Assembly (NCBI RefSeq): GCF_049852125.1
Contig: NZ_CP187532.1
Location: forward strand, 2,542,001 to 2,606,000
Length of the DNA: 64,000 nucleotides
Direction of reading: 5' to 3'
From: Senimuribacter sp049852125
GTDB lineage: Bacteria > Bacillota > Clostridia > Peptostreptococcales > Anaerovoracaceae
This document shows, one piece after another, positions 16,948 to 25,809 of the stretch. The position numbers and the translations under genes are program-made. The notes beneath the pieces are model-generated. The model had not been told where the DNA came from and ran no database searches. It worked only from the letters and a program-made list of their open reading frames with translations. Each line of letters starts with the position of its first letter. Within the stretch, counting starts at the first letter, position 1.

Positions 16948-18363
16948 CTAAAACCTGAAATACAGAAACGGATTATATGTATCACTGACCAGACAAGCTG
17001 TTGATAGAATCAGCGCTAATAGATAAAAGATGTTTCGCAGAGCCAGACAAATCGCGGGATAATGCTTTAACGCCGCAAACCCCCGACGGATACCCTTTGA
17101 CGGAAGATCCGTAGATCCCAACGCCATAATGAGTAGCGGAATCGTCCAAGTCATAAGCAGATAGCCCGTCCGCGAATCAAAGCCTCCTGCCGTTCCAGTT
17201 AAGGCTTTGATGTAAGACATAAACATGCCGCCGTCATCTAATGCAAAGATTACCCAGCCCAAAACAATAAGCAGCAGCGCGTAAAAATGCTGCAGCCAGA
17301 GTGGTAGGCGCATCAAAAGATCCTGCAAGAAAACCTTTTCCAAAATTAACAGCGCAGCAAAGTACAGTCCCCACCACAGAAAATTCCAGCTGGCGCCATG
17401 CCAAAATCCGGTCAAAGCCCAAACGATCAAAATATTTATTATTTGCCGGCTTGTGCCGTGTCGGTTACCGCCTAAGGGGATATAGACATACTCCTTAAAC
17501 CAGGTTGACAGAGAAATATGCCACCGCCTCCAAAAATCTGTAATACTGCGTGCCATATAAGGATAACGAAAGTTTTCATCGAAGGTAAATCCCAGCATTC
17601 GGCCCAATCCAATCGCCATATCGGAATAACCGGAAAAATCGAAATATATCTGAAAAGTAAATGCCGCCGCTCCTAACCAGGCAGTAGCTGCCGGTAACTG
17701 TCCCAAATCCATCGCACTGATTTCTTCCCACAGTATTCCCGCTTGGTTGGCAAGAAGAACCTTCTTTCCCAGTCCTATAATAAACCTACGGATTCCCTCC
17801 GCCGCTCCTTCCACATCCACTCTGCGATTGTTCAGCTGTTCTTCAATGGTGACATAGCGAACGATCGGTCCGGCGATCAGCTGTGGAAATAGTGTGATGT
17901 ATACCGCAAATCGAAGAAGATTTTTCTGCGCGCGCGTCTTACGCCTATATACATCTATCACATAACTCATCGCCTGAAAGGTGTAGAAAGAAATACCAAT
18001 CGGCAAAGCAACCTGTAAAATCGGGATTCCTGCTTTCAGCCATGTATTGAAATTTTCGGACAAAAATGCCGCGTATTTAAACCATCCAAGAAGCAGTAAA
18101 TTGCCCGCAACGCATAAAGCAAGCATAAGCCTTGCAGGCTTATGCTTGCGATTCACATTTTGTTTTTCAATCCAAAGACCGCAAAGATAATTAAAACCGA
18201 TAGATCCCATCATAACGATAATATATTCGGGTTCACCCCAACCGTAAAACAACAGGCTGGCCGCTAAAAGTAAAGCATTTCTCCAGGATGCCGGACACAA
18301 GTAATACAAACCCATGACCAAAGGCAGAAAGGTGAACAAAAAAACCGTACTGCTGAAAACCAT
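16948..18363 (-). CDS. MBOAT-family O-acyltransferase (AlgI/DltB-like)
   Basis: A 471-aa polytopic membrane enzyme that passes acetyl groups across the membrane to a cell-surface polymer. Family landmarks are MVFSSTVFLFTFLPLVMGLYY at the N-terminus, IGISFYTFQAMSYVIDVYR, FPQLIAGPIVRY, the DFWRRWHISLSTWFKEYVYIPLGGNR block and the catalytic His in LTGFWHGASWNFLWWG. It lies 1 bp from the transglutaminase-like gene upstream and 9 bp from its DHHW partner downstream, so these are one operon. Confidence 0.92.
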   Translation of the reverse strand: MVFSSTVFLFTFLPLVMGLYYLCPASWRNALLLAASLLFYGWGEPEYIIVMMGSIGFNYLCGLWIEKQNVNRKHKPARLMLALCVAGNLLLLGWFKYAAFLSENFNTWLKAGIPILQVALPIGISFYTFQAMSYVIDVYRRKTRAQKNLLRFAVYITLFPQLIAGPIVRYVTIEEQLNNRRVDVEGAAEGIRRFIIGLGKKVLLANQAGILWEEISAMDLGQLPAATAWLGAAAFTFQIYFDFSGYSDMAIGLGRMLGFTFDENFRYPYMARSITDFWRRWHISLSTWFKEYVYIPLGGNRHGTSRQIINILIVWALTGFWHGASWNFLWWGLYFAALLILEKVFLQDLLMRLPLWLQHFYALLLIVLGWVIFALDDGGMFMSYIKALTGTAGGFDSRTGYLLMTWTIPLLIMALGSTDLPSKGIRRGFAALKHYPAICLALRNIFYLLALILSTACLVSDTYNPFLYFRF

Positions 18364-18364
18364 C

Positions 18365-19405
18365 TTACTCTACCTTAACTTCTCCGCTGCCCCCGCCGGT
18401 ATCACTCCCCGTAAGTCCCAGCTTATCCATTGCCTTCTGCAGCCTTTTCTGAATATCCGGATCTAAACTGCCTTCCATGTCATTATATTGTTCCTGACAA
18501 ACGTTATAGAGAGTTTTACCCCCAATCATCTGCGCCGATCCAACATAGACGTCCTTGCCTTCCATAGAAAAGGCTGAAATAATATAATTCAGCGCCGCCG
18601 CGGTGAAATCCTTCGTATCCTTCATGGTAAAGAACACCTGGCTGTTGCCTTCGTCGAGCTGCTCCTGCAAATACTTTGGAAGATCGTAAACGTCTTTCAC
18701 TTCCCCCGCGTGATTAAATATGTAGCAGTATTTCGTACCGTCCGCCGCCGGAATCACATCATGATCCCATGGATAACTTCCATCATCCTTAACGCTGTCA
18801 GGTACATTAAAGTAAGCATATGTAGGAGTACCATTGCTGCTGCCGTCAAAAGTCGCATCACAGTGATACCACTCATCGTCCAGCTTAACTACATTCCACG
18901 CATGCTCACCTTCCTCTGTAGAATGTATAATCTGGTTTTCTATTCCCAGAATATCCAGAAACAATTTCATTGTCGTCGTGTTGCCTACACAAATGGCCTG
19001 ATGATATTTGAACACGCCATATGGCAAATGCGCATACTGATCGCCTGATGATATTGGCGCTAAATTCTGATTACTGTAAGACGTATAATCGATCAGCCAA
19101 TCATAAATAGCTTTTTCCTTTTCATAATCACTCATGCCATCCTTAATATTTTCTTTGATGACCTTCTTGGCCATTTTCAGTACATACTTATCTTCTTCAC
19201 TCAATCCATCTTCATTTCCGCTTTTATAAGCCTCAACGACCTTACTGTCATCATAAATCTCATGGATATCTCCATTAGAAGCAGTATACTGCTTTACCAG
19301 CTCTGCCACGTTCTGATTCTGTATGCAGATAGCGACAATGCCGATGACCAGCGCAACCTGCATAGCTATCACCGCACCAATAACAATTTTCTGTTTCTTT
19401 TCCAT
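18365..19405 (-). CDS. Transglutaminase-like (papain-fold) exported protein
   Basis: A 346-aa protein with an N-terminal membrane anchor (about 8-29) and a transglutaminase-core domain in the middle. The Cys-His-Asp triad is visible: Cys in YHQAICVGNTTTMKLFLDILGI, His in EEGEHAWNVVKLDDEWYHCD and Asp in the last CDATFDG. Exported proteins of this kind act as peptidases or cross-linkers at the cell wall. It is 14 bp downstream of the DUF4358 lipoprotein gene and directly followed by MBOAT. The Gly/Ser-rich tail is low complexity. Confidence 0.82.
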   Translation of the reverse strand: MEKKQKIVIGAVIAMQVALVIGIVAICIQNQNVAELVKQYTASNGDIHEIYDDSKVVEAYKSGNEDGLSEEDKYVLKMAKKVIKENIKDGMSDYEKEKAIYDWLIDYTSYSNQNLAPISSGDQYAHLPYGVFKYHQAICVGNTTTMKLFLDILGIENQIIHSTEEGEHAWNVVKLDDEWYHCDATFDGSSNGTPTYAYFNVPDSVKDDGSYPWDHDVIPAADGTKYCYIFNHAGEVKDVYDLPKYLQEQLDEGNSQVFFTMKDTKDFTAAALNYIISAFSMEGKDVYVGSAQMIGGKTLYNVCQEQYNDMEGSLDPDIQKRLQKAMDKLGLTGSDTGGGSGEVKVE

Positions 19406-19419
19406 AAAACAACTCTCCT

Positions 19420-19914
19420 TTAACCCAATACTTCTTTTATTGCTATTTCTATTTCATCAGCCTGATCAGAAATGATCAGGAAGACATACTGTTTCATAAC
19501 CACGACCCTGGCGTTTTCTATTTTATTTGCTTCTTCCGGCATGTAGCTCTGAAAGTCATGAAGACGCTGCTGTCTACGAGCCTCCAAATATTTCTTTATC
19601 TCACCTACGTCGCCGCTTTCCTTTGCGCAGATTAAAGATATCTCGTCCGCCGCGCTTCCGCTGCCGCTATATACGATGACGCCGTCCGCCGCCTTGTCCA
19701 TAGAAAAATTATATAACCGTTCAAAGTTATCCCCATAAGTTTCCTCTCCGTAGGCTACCGTAGTATCTAACTCTGTATCCTCTCCTACCTTTTCCAATGC
19801 AGCCTCCGCGGCTTTACGGCACAATCCCTCAGCATTTTCATCTCCGCCGCATCCGACCGCAAAAATCAGTAGCAATAGAACGGCTAAAGAAACTGTCATT
19901 ATCTTTTTCCTCAT
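19420..19914 (-). CDS. DUF4358-type lipoprotein
   Basis: A 164-aa exported lipoprotein. The signal peptide (MRKKIMTVSLAVLLLLIFAVGC) ends in a lipobox with the Cys near residue 22. The mature part carries Tyr/Gly-rich YGDNFERLYNFSMDKADGVIVYSG and a C-terminal VVVMKQYVFLIISDQADEIEIAI, which fit the clostridial DUF4358 family. No biochemical role is known. It overlaps the histidine kinase gene by 4 bp, tying this exopolymer operon to the two-component system. Confidence 0.72.
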   Translation of the reverse strand: MRKKIMTVSLAVLLLLIFAVGCGGDENAEGLCRKAAEAALEKVGEDTELDTTVAYGEETYGDNFERLYNFSMDKAADGVIVYSGSGSAADEISLICAKESGDVGEIKKYLEARRQQRLHDFQSYMPEEANKIENARVVVMKQYVFLIISDQADEIEIAIKEVLG

Positions 19915-21362
19915 ATTTTATTCTCCTCTCCCTCTGCAACTATTCCATCCTTTTCTGCATCCTCCGATATTTCTATACCGGGAAAACTGATTTTAACACA
20001 AAAAGACTCATCTGTTTCATCATAAGAAAAGCTGCCCCCTAAATCACTGCAAATCTTCAGACAGGTTTTTAATCCGATCCTGGTACTTTCTACCTTCTTC
20101 CTTTCCGCAGGAATCCGATTTACTAATTCCAAACAGATATCCTTCTCTTTTAACTCCGCCGCAACCACCACAGCCTCGCTTTTATCCGCATACTTCATAA
20201 TATTTGAAAAAACATTGTCGAAAAGCCTCTTCAAGCTGATCAAATCCGTCTCAACGTTGATATCCGGCAAGGTATAGCGGAAATCTACCATATAGCCATA
20301 GTTAATCAGTTCCGCGCAATGCTCTGCCAACAACTGTTGAAACAAGATATTGGCGTCAAACATTTCCATATTTCTGTCGCTGTCTTTATTACCGAAAACA
20401 AGAAAATACTGAAATAATTTGTCAGAAAGGTCTTTCAACTGAAACGCCTTTTCCCGACAGGAGGACACATATCTGTCCAGCTGCTCCTGATTCTCATATT
20501 TCTTTCCTTCTATGATGTCCAAATATCCAATCATAGAAGTGAGCGGTGTTCTAATATCGTGGGACATCGCTGTAATCAGCTGCGTATTGGCCTCCCAGGC
20601 CTCTTTCTCATTACGATGTTTTTCCATAATAGAAGTTCGCATATTATCTACGCCGGTAGCCAATATGCCGATCTCATCGTTACGCCGGGCGAATATCTCG
20701 TGGTCCAGATTGCCGTCGCTAACTCGTTTTACTTCAGAAGCCAAGAAAATTAATCGCTTTAATAATCGTCCGTTATATAAAAGCAGCGTCACAATAAAGG
20801 TTAAAAAACATAGAACAAGGGACACATAACCCATAGTTCTCTGCACCTTCTGCTCCCCATAAACAGAAATAGCTGTGTAGTATTCATTATCAGCGAATTT
20901 TATAATCCTCTGTTCCACCGTCTCCTCAAAATCCTGGTCGATTCTGCTCATACGTCCGCCAAGCGCTTCATTGGTCATGCCGTTGATAAACTGCGCGGCA
21001 TCCAGTTCCTCTTTGGTGATGCTTTCTTCCCCTTCAGAACCCCACCATCCGCTTTCAAAAATACTGGAATAATTGTCCCATATATAGATGTACGTTTCCT
21101 CCTGCTGTTTCGCCCAATTGTTAAGAGCCTCCGTATCTGTTGCCTCTACACCATACTTTTCAATATATTCCTGCAGGCTGTCAAACGCTTCTCCAACATT
21201 TTTTTCAATCGCCTCGTCACTGAGATATCTGATTTCACAGATGTAATTTGTAACCCAGGTGCAGAGAATATATACACTCGCGGCCAATGCCAAACCCACG
21301 ATAATAGCCAAAATCATCTTCAAATTCAGGGATACAAATCTTTGTCTGTATTGCTTATTCAA
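19911..21362 (-). CDS. Sensor histidine kinase
   Basis: A 483-aa membrane kinase: first TM at about 14-35, an extracellular sensor of ~150 residues, second TM near 185-205, a HAMP linker, then the phospho-acceptor helix AMSHDIRTPLTSMIGYLDIIEG and a HATPase domain with N-box SLKRLFDNVFSNIMKY. The final G-boxes are diverged (STRIGLKTCLKICSDLGG). It overlaps its response regulator gene by 8 bp and precedes the DUF4358/transglutaminase/MBOAT/DHHW genes, which are its plausible targets (inference). Confidence 0.9.
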   Translation of the reverse strand: MNKQYRQRFVSLNLKMILAIIVGLALAASVYILCTWVTNYICEIRYLSDEAIEKNVGEAFDSLQEYIEKYGVEATDTEALNNWAKQQEETYIYIWDNYSSIFESGWWGSEGEESITKEELDAAQFINGMTNEALGGRMSRIDQDFEETVEQRIIKFADNEYYTAISVYGEQKVQRTMGYVSLVLCFLTFIVTLLLYNGRLLKRLIFLASEVKRVSDGNLDHEIFARRNDEIGILATGVDNMRTSIMEKHRNEKEAWEANTQLITAMSHDIRTPLTSMIGYLDIIEGKKYENQEQLDRYVSSCREKAFQLKDLSDKLFQYFLVFGNKDSDRNMEMFDANILFQQLLAEHCAELINYGYMVDFRYTLPDINVETDLISLKRLFDNVFSNIMKYADKSEAVVVAAELKEKDICLELVNRIPAERKKVESTRIGLKTCLKICSDLGGSFSYDETDESFCVKISFPGIEISEDAEKDGIVAEGEENKI

Positions 21363-22053
21363 CCCGGTACCCCTTCCCCCACACGGTCTTAATCAGCTTT
21401 GGATTGTTAGCGTCCTCCTCCAGCTTTTTCCGCAAATTGAGAACATGCACCATAATTGTATTCCCTGCTGACGGCAGATATTTCTCGTTCCAGACTCCCT
21501 CATAAAGCGACTTATTCTCTACAATCTCTCCACGATGCTCCATGAAATACTGTAAAATATCATACTCCTTATCCGTCAGTGGAATCCTCTTATCTCCCTT
21601 TATGGCCGAACGAGTTTTAGCGTCAATAGAAATTACACCGCCAATTGTCGGCACAGCCTTCGGTACAGCTTTCCCCTGATACTCTGTGTACCTCCTCAGC
21701 TGAGACTTAACCTTCATCAAAAGTTCCGTCTGAGAAAAAGGCTTCACCAGATAATCATCGCCGCCTTCCGTATATGCGTCCACCTTGTCCTGCTCTTGAC
21801 TCTTTGCCGTGAGGAACAACACCGGAACCTTTGACTTCTCTCTGATTCTGGCGCATACTTCAACACCTGACATACCAGGCATCATAATGTCCAGAATTAC
21901 CAGATCAATGTCCTTGTCATCGTGAATGATCTCCAGCGCGGCAGTTCCATCCTCAGCCTGGCTGACTATATAGCCTTCGCTTCCTAAAAGGACAGACAAA
22001 ACCTCTCTGATATTGGGATCATCGTCAACGATCAATATTTTACTTTGATTCAT
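21355..22053 (-). CDS. OmpR-family response regulator
   Basis: A 232-aa two-domain regulator. The receiver has the acidic pair in IVDDDP, phospho-Asp in DLVILDIMMPGMSG (near residue 54) and Lys in DYLVKPFSQTELL. The C-terminal winged helix ends with HVLNLRKKLEEDANNPKLIKTVWGKGYRVE. It forms a pair with the overlapping histidine kinase gene downstream. Confidence 0.93.
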   Translation of the reverse strand: MNQSKILIVDDDPNIREVLSVLLGSEGYIVSQAEDGTAALEIIHDDKDIDLVILDIMMPGMSGVEVCARIREKSKVPVLFLTAKSQEQDKVDAYTEGGDDYLVKPFSQTELLMKVKSQLRRYTEYQGKAVPKAVPTIGGVISIDAKTRSAIKGDKRIPLTDKEYDILQYFMEHRGEIVENKSLYEGVWNEKYLPSAGNTIMVHVLNLRKKLEEDANNPKLIKTVWGKGYRVE

Positions 22054-22165
22054 ACGAATTCCTTTCTACCCTTCTGCAAGTAACATTTTACTTCTTTCGT
22101 ATCAAAAAATATATAGTAATTCGCAGAATTAAGAATTTTTAAGATTTATTTCTGATCCTGTAATA

Positions 22166-22190
22166 AAAAAAGACCCCCGAAGGGATCTTT
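22166..22190 (-). terminator. Terminator of the GntR-ABC operon
   Basis: Arms AAAGATCCC and GGGTCTTT (one bulge) around CTTCGGG, followed by TTTTTTTATTAC on the minus strand, directly downstream of the ABC permease gene. Confidence 0.75.
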
Positions 22191-22203
22191 CTTTGCCGCG
22201 TCA

Positions 22204-22815
22204 TTACACACGCCGCGCCGTATAGAATTTAATCGAAAGCCGGACGGACGCCACTTGCGCGATCACAGCAGCGCAGACGCCGGCAATAACATAAACCGTC
22301 GGTCGCAAATTCCAAATGGCCAGATCAAATTCAATGGAAGAAACCACTGCCAGCGCACATACGATGGTGATAATAAGGTAAACCATCCGCCCCTTTTCGG
22401 CGCCCAGCTTGAACAATATAGGCAGGTTGACTGCCATGAGCAGCAACGCGCAGCATGCATAAAGTAGCACCAGCACCAACTGTTCCTGCAGGGATGACGT
22501 ACTGTCCATGCCGGTCATATTATAAACAAGCGCGGATACCGTTTGGATCACTCCAATGACCAGAATTGCGAAATATCCGGTCACATATTTGGACAGTACC
22601 AAATCCGATCTGCGATAAGGCATCATCTCTGCCAGATAATCCCATTTAGACTGTTCATCATAAGACAACGCCGTAATAGGCAGCATTGAGGCGTACATGA
22701 TTGCAATTCCTTGTGTAAATCCATTTCTTGCAATGGCAAACACTATTACAATCAACAGAAATACCTTTGTTTCTCGTAAAAGCACATAAAAATCCTTTGT
22801 CAATAAGCCCTTCAT
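22204..22815 (-). CDS. ABC-2 type permease
   Basis: A 203-aa membrane protein with about six helices, lacking an N-terminal soluble part, as in small bacitracin/YtrB-system-like permeases. It shares the ATG/stop junction with the ATPase gene upstream (1-bp overlap at 22815). Together with the GntR repressor it forms a typical YtrA-type envelope-stress export or lantibiotic-response operon. Substrate is unknown. Confidence 0.82.
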   Translation of the reverse strand: MKGLLTKDFYVLLRETKVFLLIVIVFAIARNGFTQGIAIMYASMLPITALSYDEQSKWDYLAEMMPYRRSDLVLSKYVTGYFAILVIGVIQTVSALVYNMTGMDSTSSLQEQLVLVLLYACCALLLMAVNLPILFKLGAEKGRMVYLIITIVCALAVVSSIEFDLAIWNLRPTVYVIAGVCAAVIAQVASVRLSIKFYTARRV

Positions 22816-23672
22816 TATCTCTCCTCCCCTTTCACATAAAAAAGCATGATATCCTCGATCGTAGCCCGTTCTATATCAAAGGCCTGACTCACCATATCTC
22901 TGCGTACTAAACAATTAACGCCATAATCGGTACTTCTTTTGCTGCAAACGGCCTCCTGCGGAATATCTTCAAATTCCTTCTGTCCGCAGGAAATCAACCC
23001 GTACTTTTCCATCAGCTGATCCTTCTCCTCACAGAACACGATGCGTCCTTTGTGAATAAAAGCAATGTAATCGCACAATTTTTCCAAATCGCTGAGAATA
23101 TGAGATGAGATCAAAATCGAATGATCCGGTTCCCGGGTAAAATCATTAAATATATCCAAAATTTCATCTCTGATAATAGGATCAAGACCGCTGGTAGCCT
23201 CATCCAGAATCAACAATTTCGGATCATGAGACAATGCCACCGCAATAGAAAGCTTCATCCTCATCCCCCTGGAATACTCTTTGAAGGGCTGTTTTTCCGG
23301 CAGATCAAATTTATTCACATATTTACGAAAGGTTTGAGAACTCCAATTATCATATACTGCCGCCATCATCTTATCTACGATTTGCGTATTAATTACAGCT
23401 GGAAAATACGCCTCATCCATAACAACCCCTATGTCATTTTTAATCTGCTGAAATGACTTATCCTGATTATCCGCTCCTAGAACACGGATTGTTCCGCCAT
23501 CCCTTTTTAAGCTGTTCATAATCAAACGTATTGTGGTGCTTTTCCCCGCGCCATTCTCTCCAATCAATCCAAGGACACATCCCATCGGCAGATCAAAACT
23601 AATATCCTGCAAATTAAATTTTTTAAAATTTTTACTTACATTTCTGACTTCTATCGCATTATGCTCACTCAT
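22815..23672 (-). CDS. ABC transporter ATP-binding protein
   Basis: A 285-aa ATPase with Walker A GENGAGKST, signature YSRGMRMKLSIAVALS, Walker B KLLILDEATSGLD and switch His in LISSHILSDLE. A C-terminal ~60-residue extension (VCSKRSTDYGVNCLVRRDMV) resembles those of YtrB-like ATPases. It lies 3 bp after the GntR gene and overlaps the permease. Confidence 0.93.
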   Translation of the reverse strand: MSEHNAIEVRNVSKNFKKFNLQDISFDLPMGCVLGLIGENGAGKSTTIRLIMNSLKRDGGTIRVLGADNQDKSFQQIKNDIGVVMDEAYFPAVINTQIVDKMMAAVYDNWSSQTFRKYVNKFDLPEKQPFKEYSRGMRMKLSIAVALSHDPKLLILDEATSGLDPIIRDEILDIFNDFTREPDHSILISSHILSDLEKLCDYIAFIHKGRIVFCEEKDQLMEKYGLISCGQKEFEDIPQEAVCSKRSTDYGVNCLVRRDMVSQAFDIERATIEDIMLFYVKGEER

Positions 23673-23675
23673 CTT

Positions 23676-24050
23676 CTATTCCTCCTCTGCCATCAAACGA
23701 AGCATCTCCGTCAATGCGTCATAATCCATATCCAAGCTACTTGCCAGCTCCAAAATTTCTTCCAGCAATTCTTCCAGCCGTCTCAAATGGTTTTCTCTGA
23801 TCAGCTGGGTATTTTTCTCCGCCACAAAGCAGCCTTTACCTGCCACTGTATAGATAAACCCCTCCTGCTCCAATTCATCATACGCTCTTTTCGTAGTAAT
23901 AACGCTGATTTTCAGATCCTTAGCCAATCCCCGAATAGATGGAAGCGCATCCCCCTCTTTCAACGCTCCGGAGATAATGTGATTCTTAAGCTGCGTGTAA
24001 ATCTGCTCGTAAATAGGCTGATTGTTTGCATTTCTAATTATAATATCCAA
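23676..24050 (-). CDS. GntR-family repressor, YtrA type
   Basis: A 124-aa short regulator: a winged helix-turn-helix (QPIYEQIYTQLKNHIISGALKEGDALPSIRG ... YDELEQEGFIYTVAGKGCFV) plus a ~45-residue dimerising tail, without a large ligand domain. This is the YtrA subgroup, which represses its own ABC operon. It heads the operon with the ATPase and permease. A perfect 13-bp-arm palindrome (24100-24130) about 50 bp upstream is the probable operator. Confidence 0.9.
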   Translation of the reverse strand: MDIIIRNANNQPIYEQIYTQLKNHIISGALKEGDALPSIRGLAKDLKISVITTKRAYDELEQEGFIYTVAGKGCFVAEKNTQLIRENHLRRLEELLEEILELASSLDMDYDALTEMLRLMAEEE

Positions 24051-24099
24051 ATTTCCAGGCCTCTTTTCCTTCGGATTTTCTTTTTAACAGTTACCGTGC

Positions 24100-24130
24100 A
24101 CATCTGTATATATACAGTATATACAGATGT
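24100..24130. promoter_or_regulatory. Palindromic operator for the GntR regulator
   Basis: Arms ACATCTGTATATA (24100-24112) and TATATACAGATGT (24118-24130) are perfect inverted copies around TACAG. YtrA-type GntR repressors bind long palindromes in front of their own genes. It lies about 50 bp before the GntR start. Confidence 0.8.
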
Positions 24131-24197
24131 AACAGTTTGTCAAGAGGTTTTCTTGTTTTTTCTACAATGAAATTGATTATCACACGCGGAAGCTAAA

Positions 24198-24226
24198 TTG
24201 CCCTTTCCCTTCTTCTATGGTATAAT
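24198..24226 (+). promoter_or_regulatory. Promoter for the LUD/GNAT genes
   Basis: TTGCCC and TATAAT separated by 17 nt on the plus strand, about 115 nt before the LUD start. A second TATAAT lies at 24313, closer to the gene but without a clear -35 box. Confidence 0.6.
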
Positions 24227-24341
24227 GAACGCAAATGATTGAAACGGCGTTGCCGCAAGGAAGCGTTCATTGAATCATGACCTGCGATTCTATATTCAGA
24301 GGAATCGTCATGGTATAATAATAAAATCAGCGGAGGAATGC

Positions 24342-24947
24342 ATGGATTTAAAAAAGACGGTAAAGTCATTACAGGAAAACGGCTATCAGGTTTCAGTTTT
24401 CCCCGATAAAGCGGCCGCGTGCTGTTATCTTAATCAGCAGATCGACCATACATCAGTGGGCTTCGGCGGTTCTGTGACATTGCAGGAATTAGGACTGTTT
24501 TCACAGCTGTCCGCCCATAATCAGGTTTATTGGCACTGGAACACTCCCGAAGGACAAAACACTGATGAAATCAGATTATGTGCTTCCACAGCAAAAATCT
24601 ATCTTTCATCAGTCAATGCAATCAGTGAAAATGGTGAAATCATCAATATCGACGGACATGGCAACAGATTGTCATCTACCCTCTACGGACATGAAAAGAT
24701 CTATTTTATCGCAGGGATTAATAAGGTAGCTCCTGACCTGATTTCAGCCATAGAAAGAGCACGAAACATCGCTGCTCCTCTCAACGCAAAACGACTGAAC
24801 CGTAAAACGCCATGCGCTGTACAAGGAGATAAATGCTTTAATTGCAAAAGTAAGGATCGCATTTGCAACGCCATGGTCATTCACTACCGTAAACTGACCA
24901 GCTGCGCTATGGAAATTATTTTAATAGAAGAAAATCTGGGGTACTAA
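24342..24947 (+). CDS. LUD-domain (lactate utilisation type, DUF162) protein
   Basis: A 201-aa protein of the LutC/DUF162 family. The start at 24342 (MDLKKTVKSLQENGY) follows GCGGAGGAATGC; an upstream ATG has no site. Landmarks are VGFGGSVTLQELGL, the STAKIYLSSVNAISENGEIINIDGHGNR block and YFIAGINKVAPDL. A Cys cluster near the C-terminus (CFNCKSKDRICNAM) is typical of the stand-alone clostridial form. No lutA/lutB neighbours, so a lactate role is not established here. The GNAT gene starts 1 bp later. Confidence 0.85.
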   Translation: MDLKKTVKSLQENGYQVSVFPDKAAACCYLNQQIDHTSVGFGGSVTLQELGLFSQLSAHNQVYWHWNTPEGQNTDEIRLCASTAKIYLSSVNAISENGEIINIDGHGNRLSSTLYGHEKIYFIAGINKVAPDLISAIERARNIAAPLNAKRLNRKTPCAVQGDKCFNCKSKDRICNAMVIHYRKLTSCAMEIILIEENLGY

Positions 24948-24948
24948 A

Positions 24949-25437
24949 ATGAATCTGCACATTAGAAAAGCTCAATTACAAGATATGGACCGAGTATACG
25001 AAATTGAACGGGAAAGCTTTCCACCGGAAGAAGCTGCTTCAAAAGAGAAGTATGCCTGGAGACAGGCAAATTACCCTGAACTATTTCTCATTGCTGAAGA
25101 TGACAACGGTCATATCTGTGGTGTGAACTGCATGATCTCTATGGACGCAGAACGTATCTGCGACGATGTATTTGAAACGAAAAAAATGCCAGAAGGTTCA
25201 ACCTGTGCTATTCTCAGTGTTATGACAGAGGAGTCGTCCCGCCGCAAAGGTATTGCCGCCCTCCTGCTGGAAGCAGGCATTCAAACAGCTCGTCAGCAAA
25301 ACATGGGTACAATCGTCCTGACCTGCAAGGATCACCTGGTTCATTACTATAGCCGCTTCGGCTTTGAAAAAGCAGGGATTTCTCAATCCGTCCACGGCGG
25401 TGCGATCTGGTATGACATGATACAGAAACTAAAATAG
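24949..25437 (+). CDS. GNAT-family N-acetyltransferase
   Basis: A 162-aa acetyl-CoA-dependent acyltransferase. The fold shows as IRKAQLQDMDRVYEIERESFPPEEA (motif C/D) and the CoA pyrophosphate loop SSRRKGIAALLLEAGIQ (Q/RxxGxG/A) with the closing HYYSRFGFEKAG. The substrate is unknown (RimI-like or small molecule). It follows the LUD gene immediately and ends in an intrinsic terminator. Confidence 0.88.
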   Translation: MNLHIRKAQLQDMDRVYEIERESFPPEEAASKEKYAWRQANYPELFLIAEDDNGHICGVNCMISMDAERICDDVFETKKMPEGSTCAILSVMTEESSRRKGIAALLLEAGIQTARQQNMGTIVLTCKDHLVHYYSRFGFEKAGISQSVHGGAIWYDMIQKLK

Positions 25438-25455
25438 CCCACGAAAGGGCTATTT
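25432..25455 (+). terminator. Terminator of the LUD/GNAT operon
   Basis: Arms AAATAGCCC and GGGCTATTT around a 6-nt loop, overlapping the GNAT stop codon. Confidence 0.75.
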
Positions 25456-25809
25456 CGGTTTGCAAGGATTGCTTCATCTATGCAAAATAAACGCTGCCGC
25501 GCAGCTTTTATTCATTTTTATTCTTATTATTGCGTTTCCTCTGCAAAAAACGCAGACATCTATACTTTTTTTAATTCAATGCTGCGTATCGGATGAATGT
25601 ATGGTCAATAATCGAAGACTTTCGCGCAACATCTATTCTAAAAATAGTCAACTTCTGCGCACAGAACCCTATACGCGCAATTTTTTAAGAAAATCATGTA
25701 GAAACCTGCGTTTTTCACCACGCTTACGCAACTTACTCAAAAAAACAATAAAAATTCTGCGCGTAACACATCAGCAGCTCTAAAATATCCCACATAAGTG
25801 TTCCTACAA
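25456..25809. other. Convergent intergenic region rich in TGCG/CGCA motifs
   Basis: About 350 bp between the convergent GNAT and MFS genes. A 107-codon plus-strand frame exists but starts with TTG, lacks a ribosome binding site and resembles no family. The stretch holds two hairpins (GCTGC/GCAGC near 25492-25505 and TGCGTTT/AAACGCA near 25535-25555) and roughly eight TGCG or CGCA words at about 30-bp spacing. Nothing certain can be called. Confidence 0.4.

Noticed and set aside
25460..25783. 107-aa plus-strand coding frame
   Set aside because: TTG start, no ribosome binding site, Cys/Arg/Lys-odd composition and no family resemblance; overlaps hairpins.
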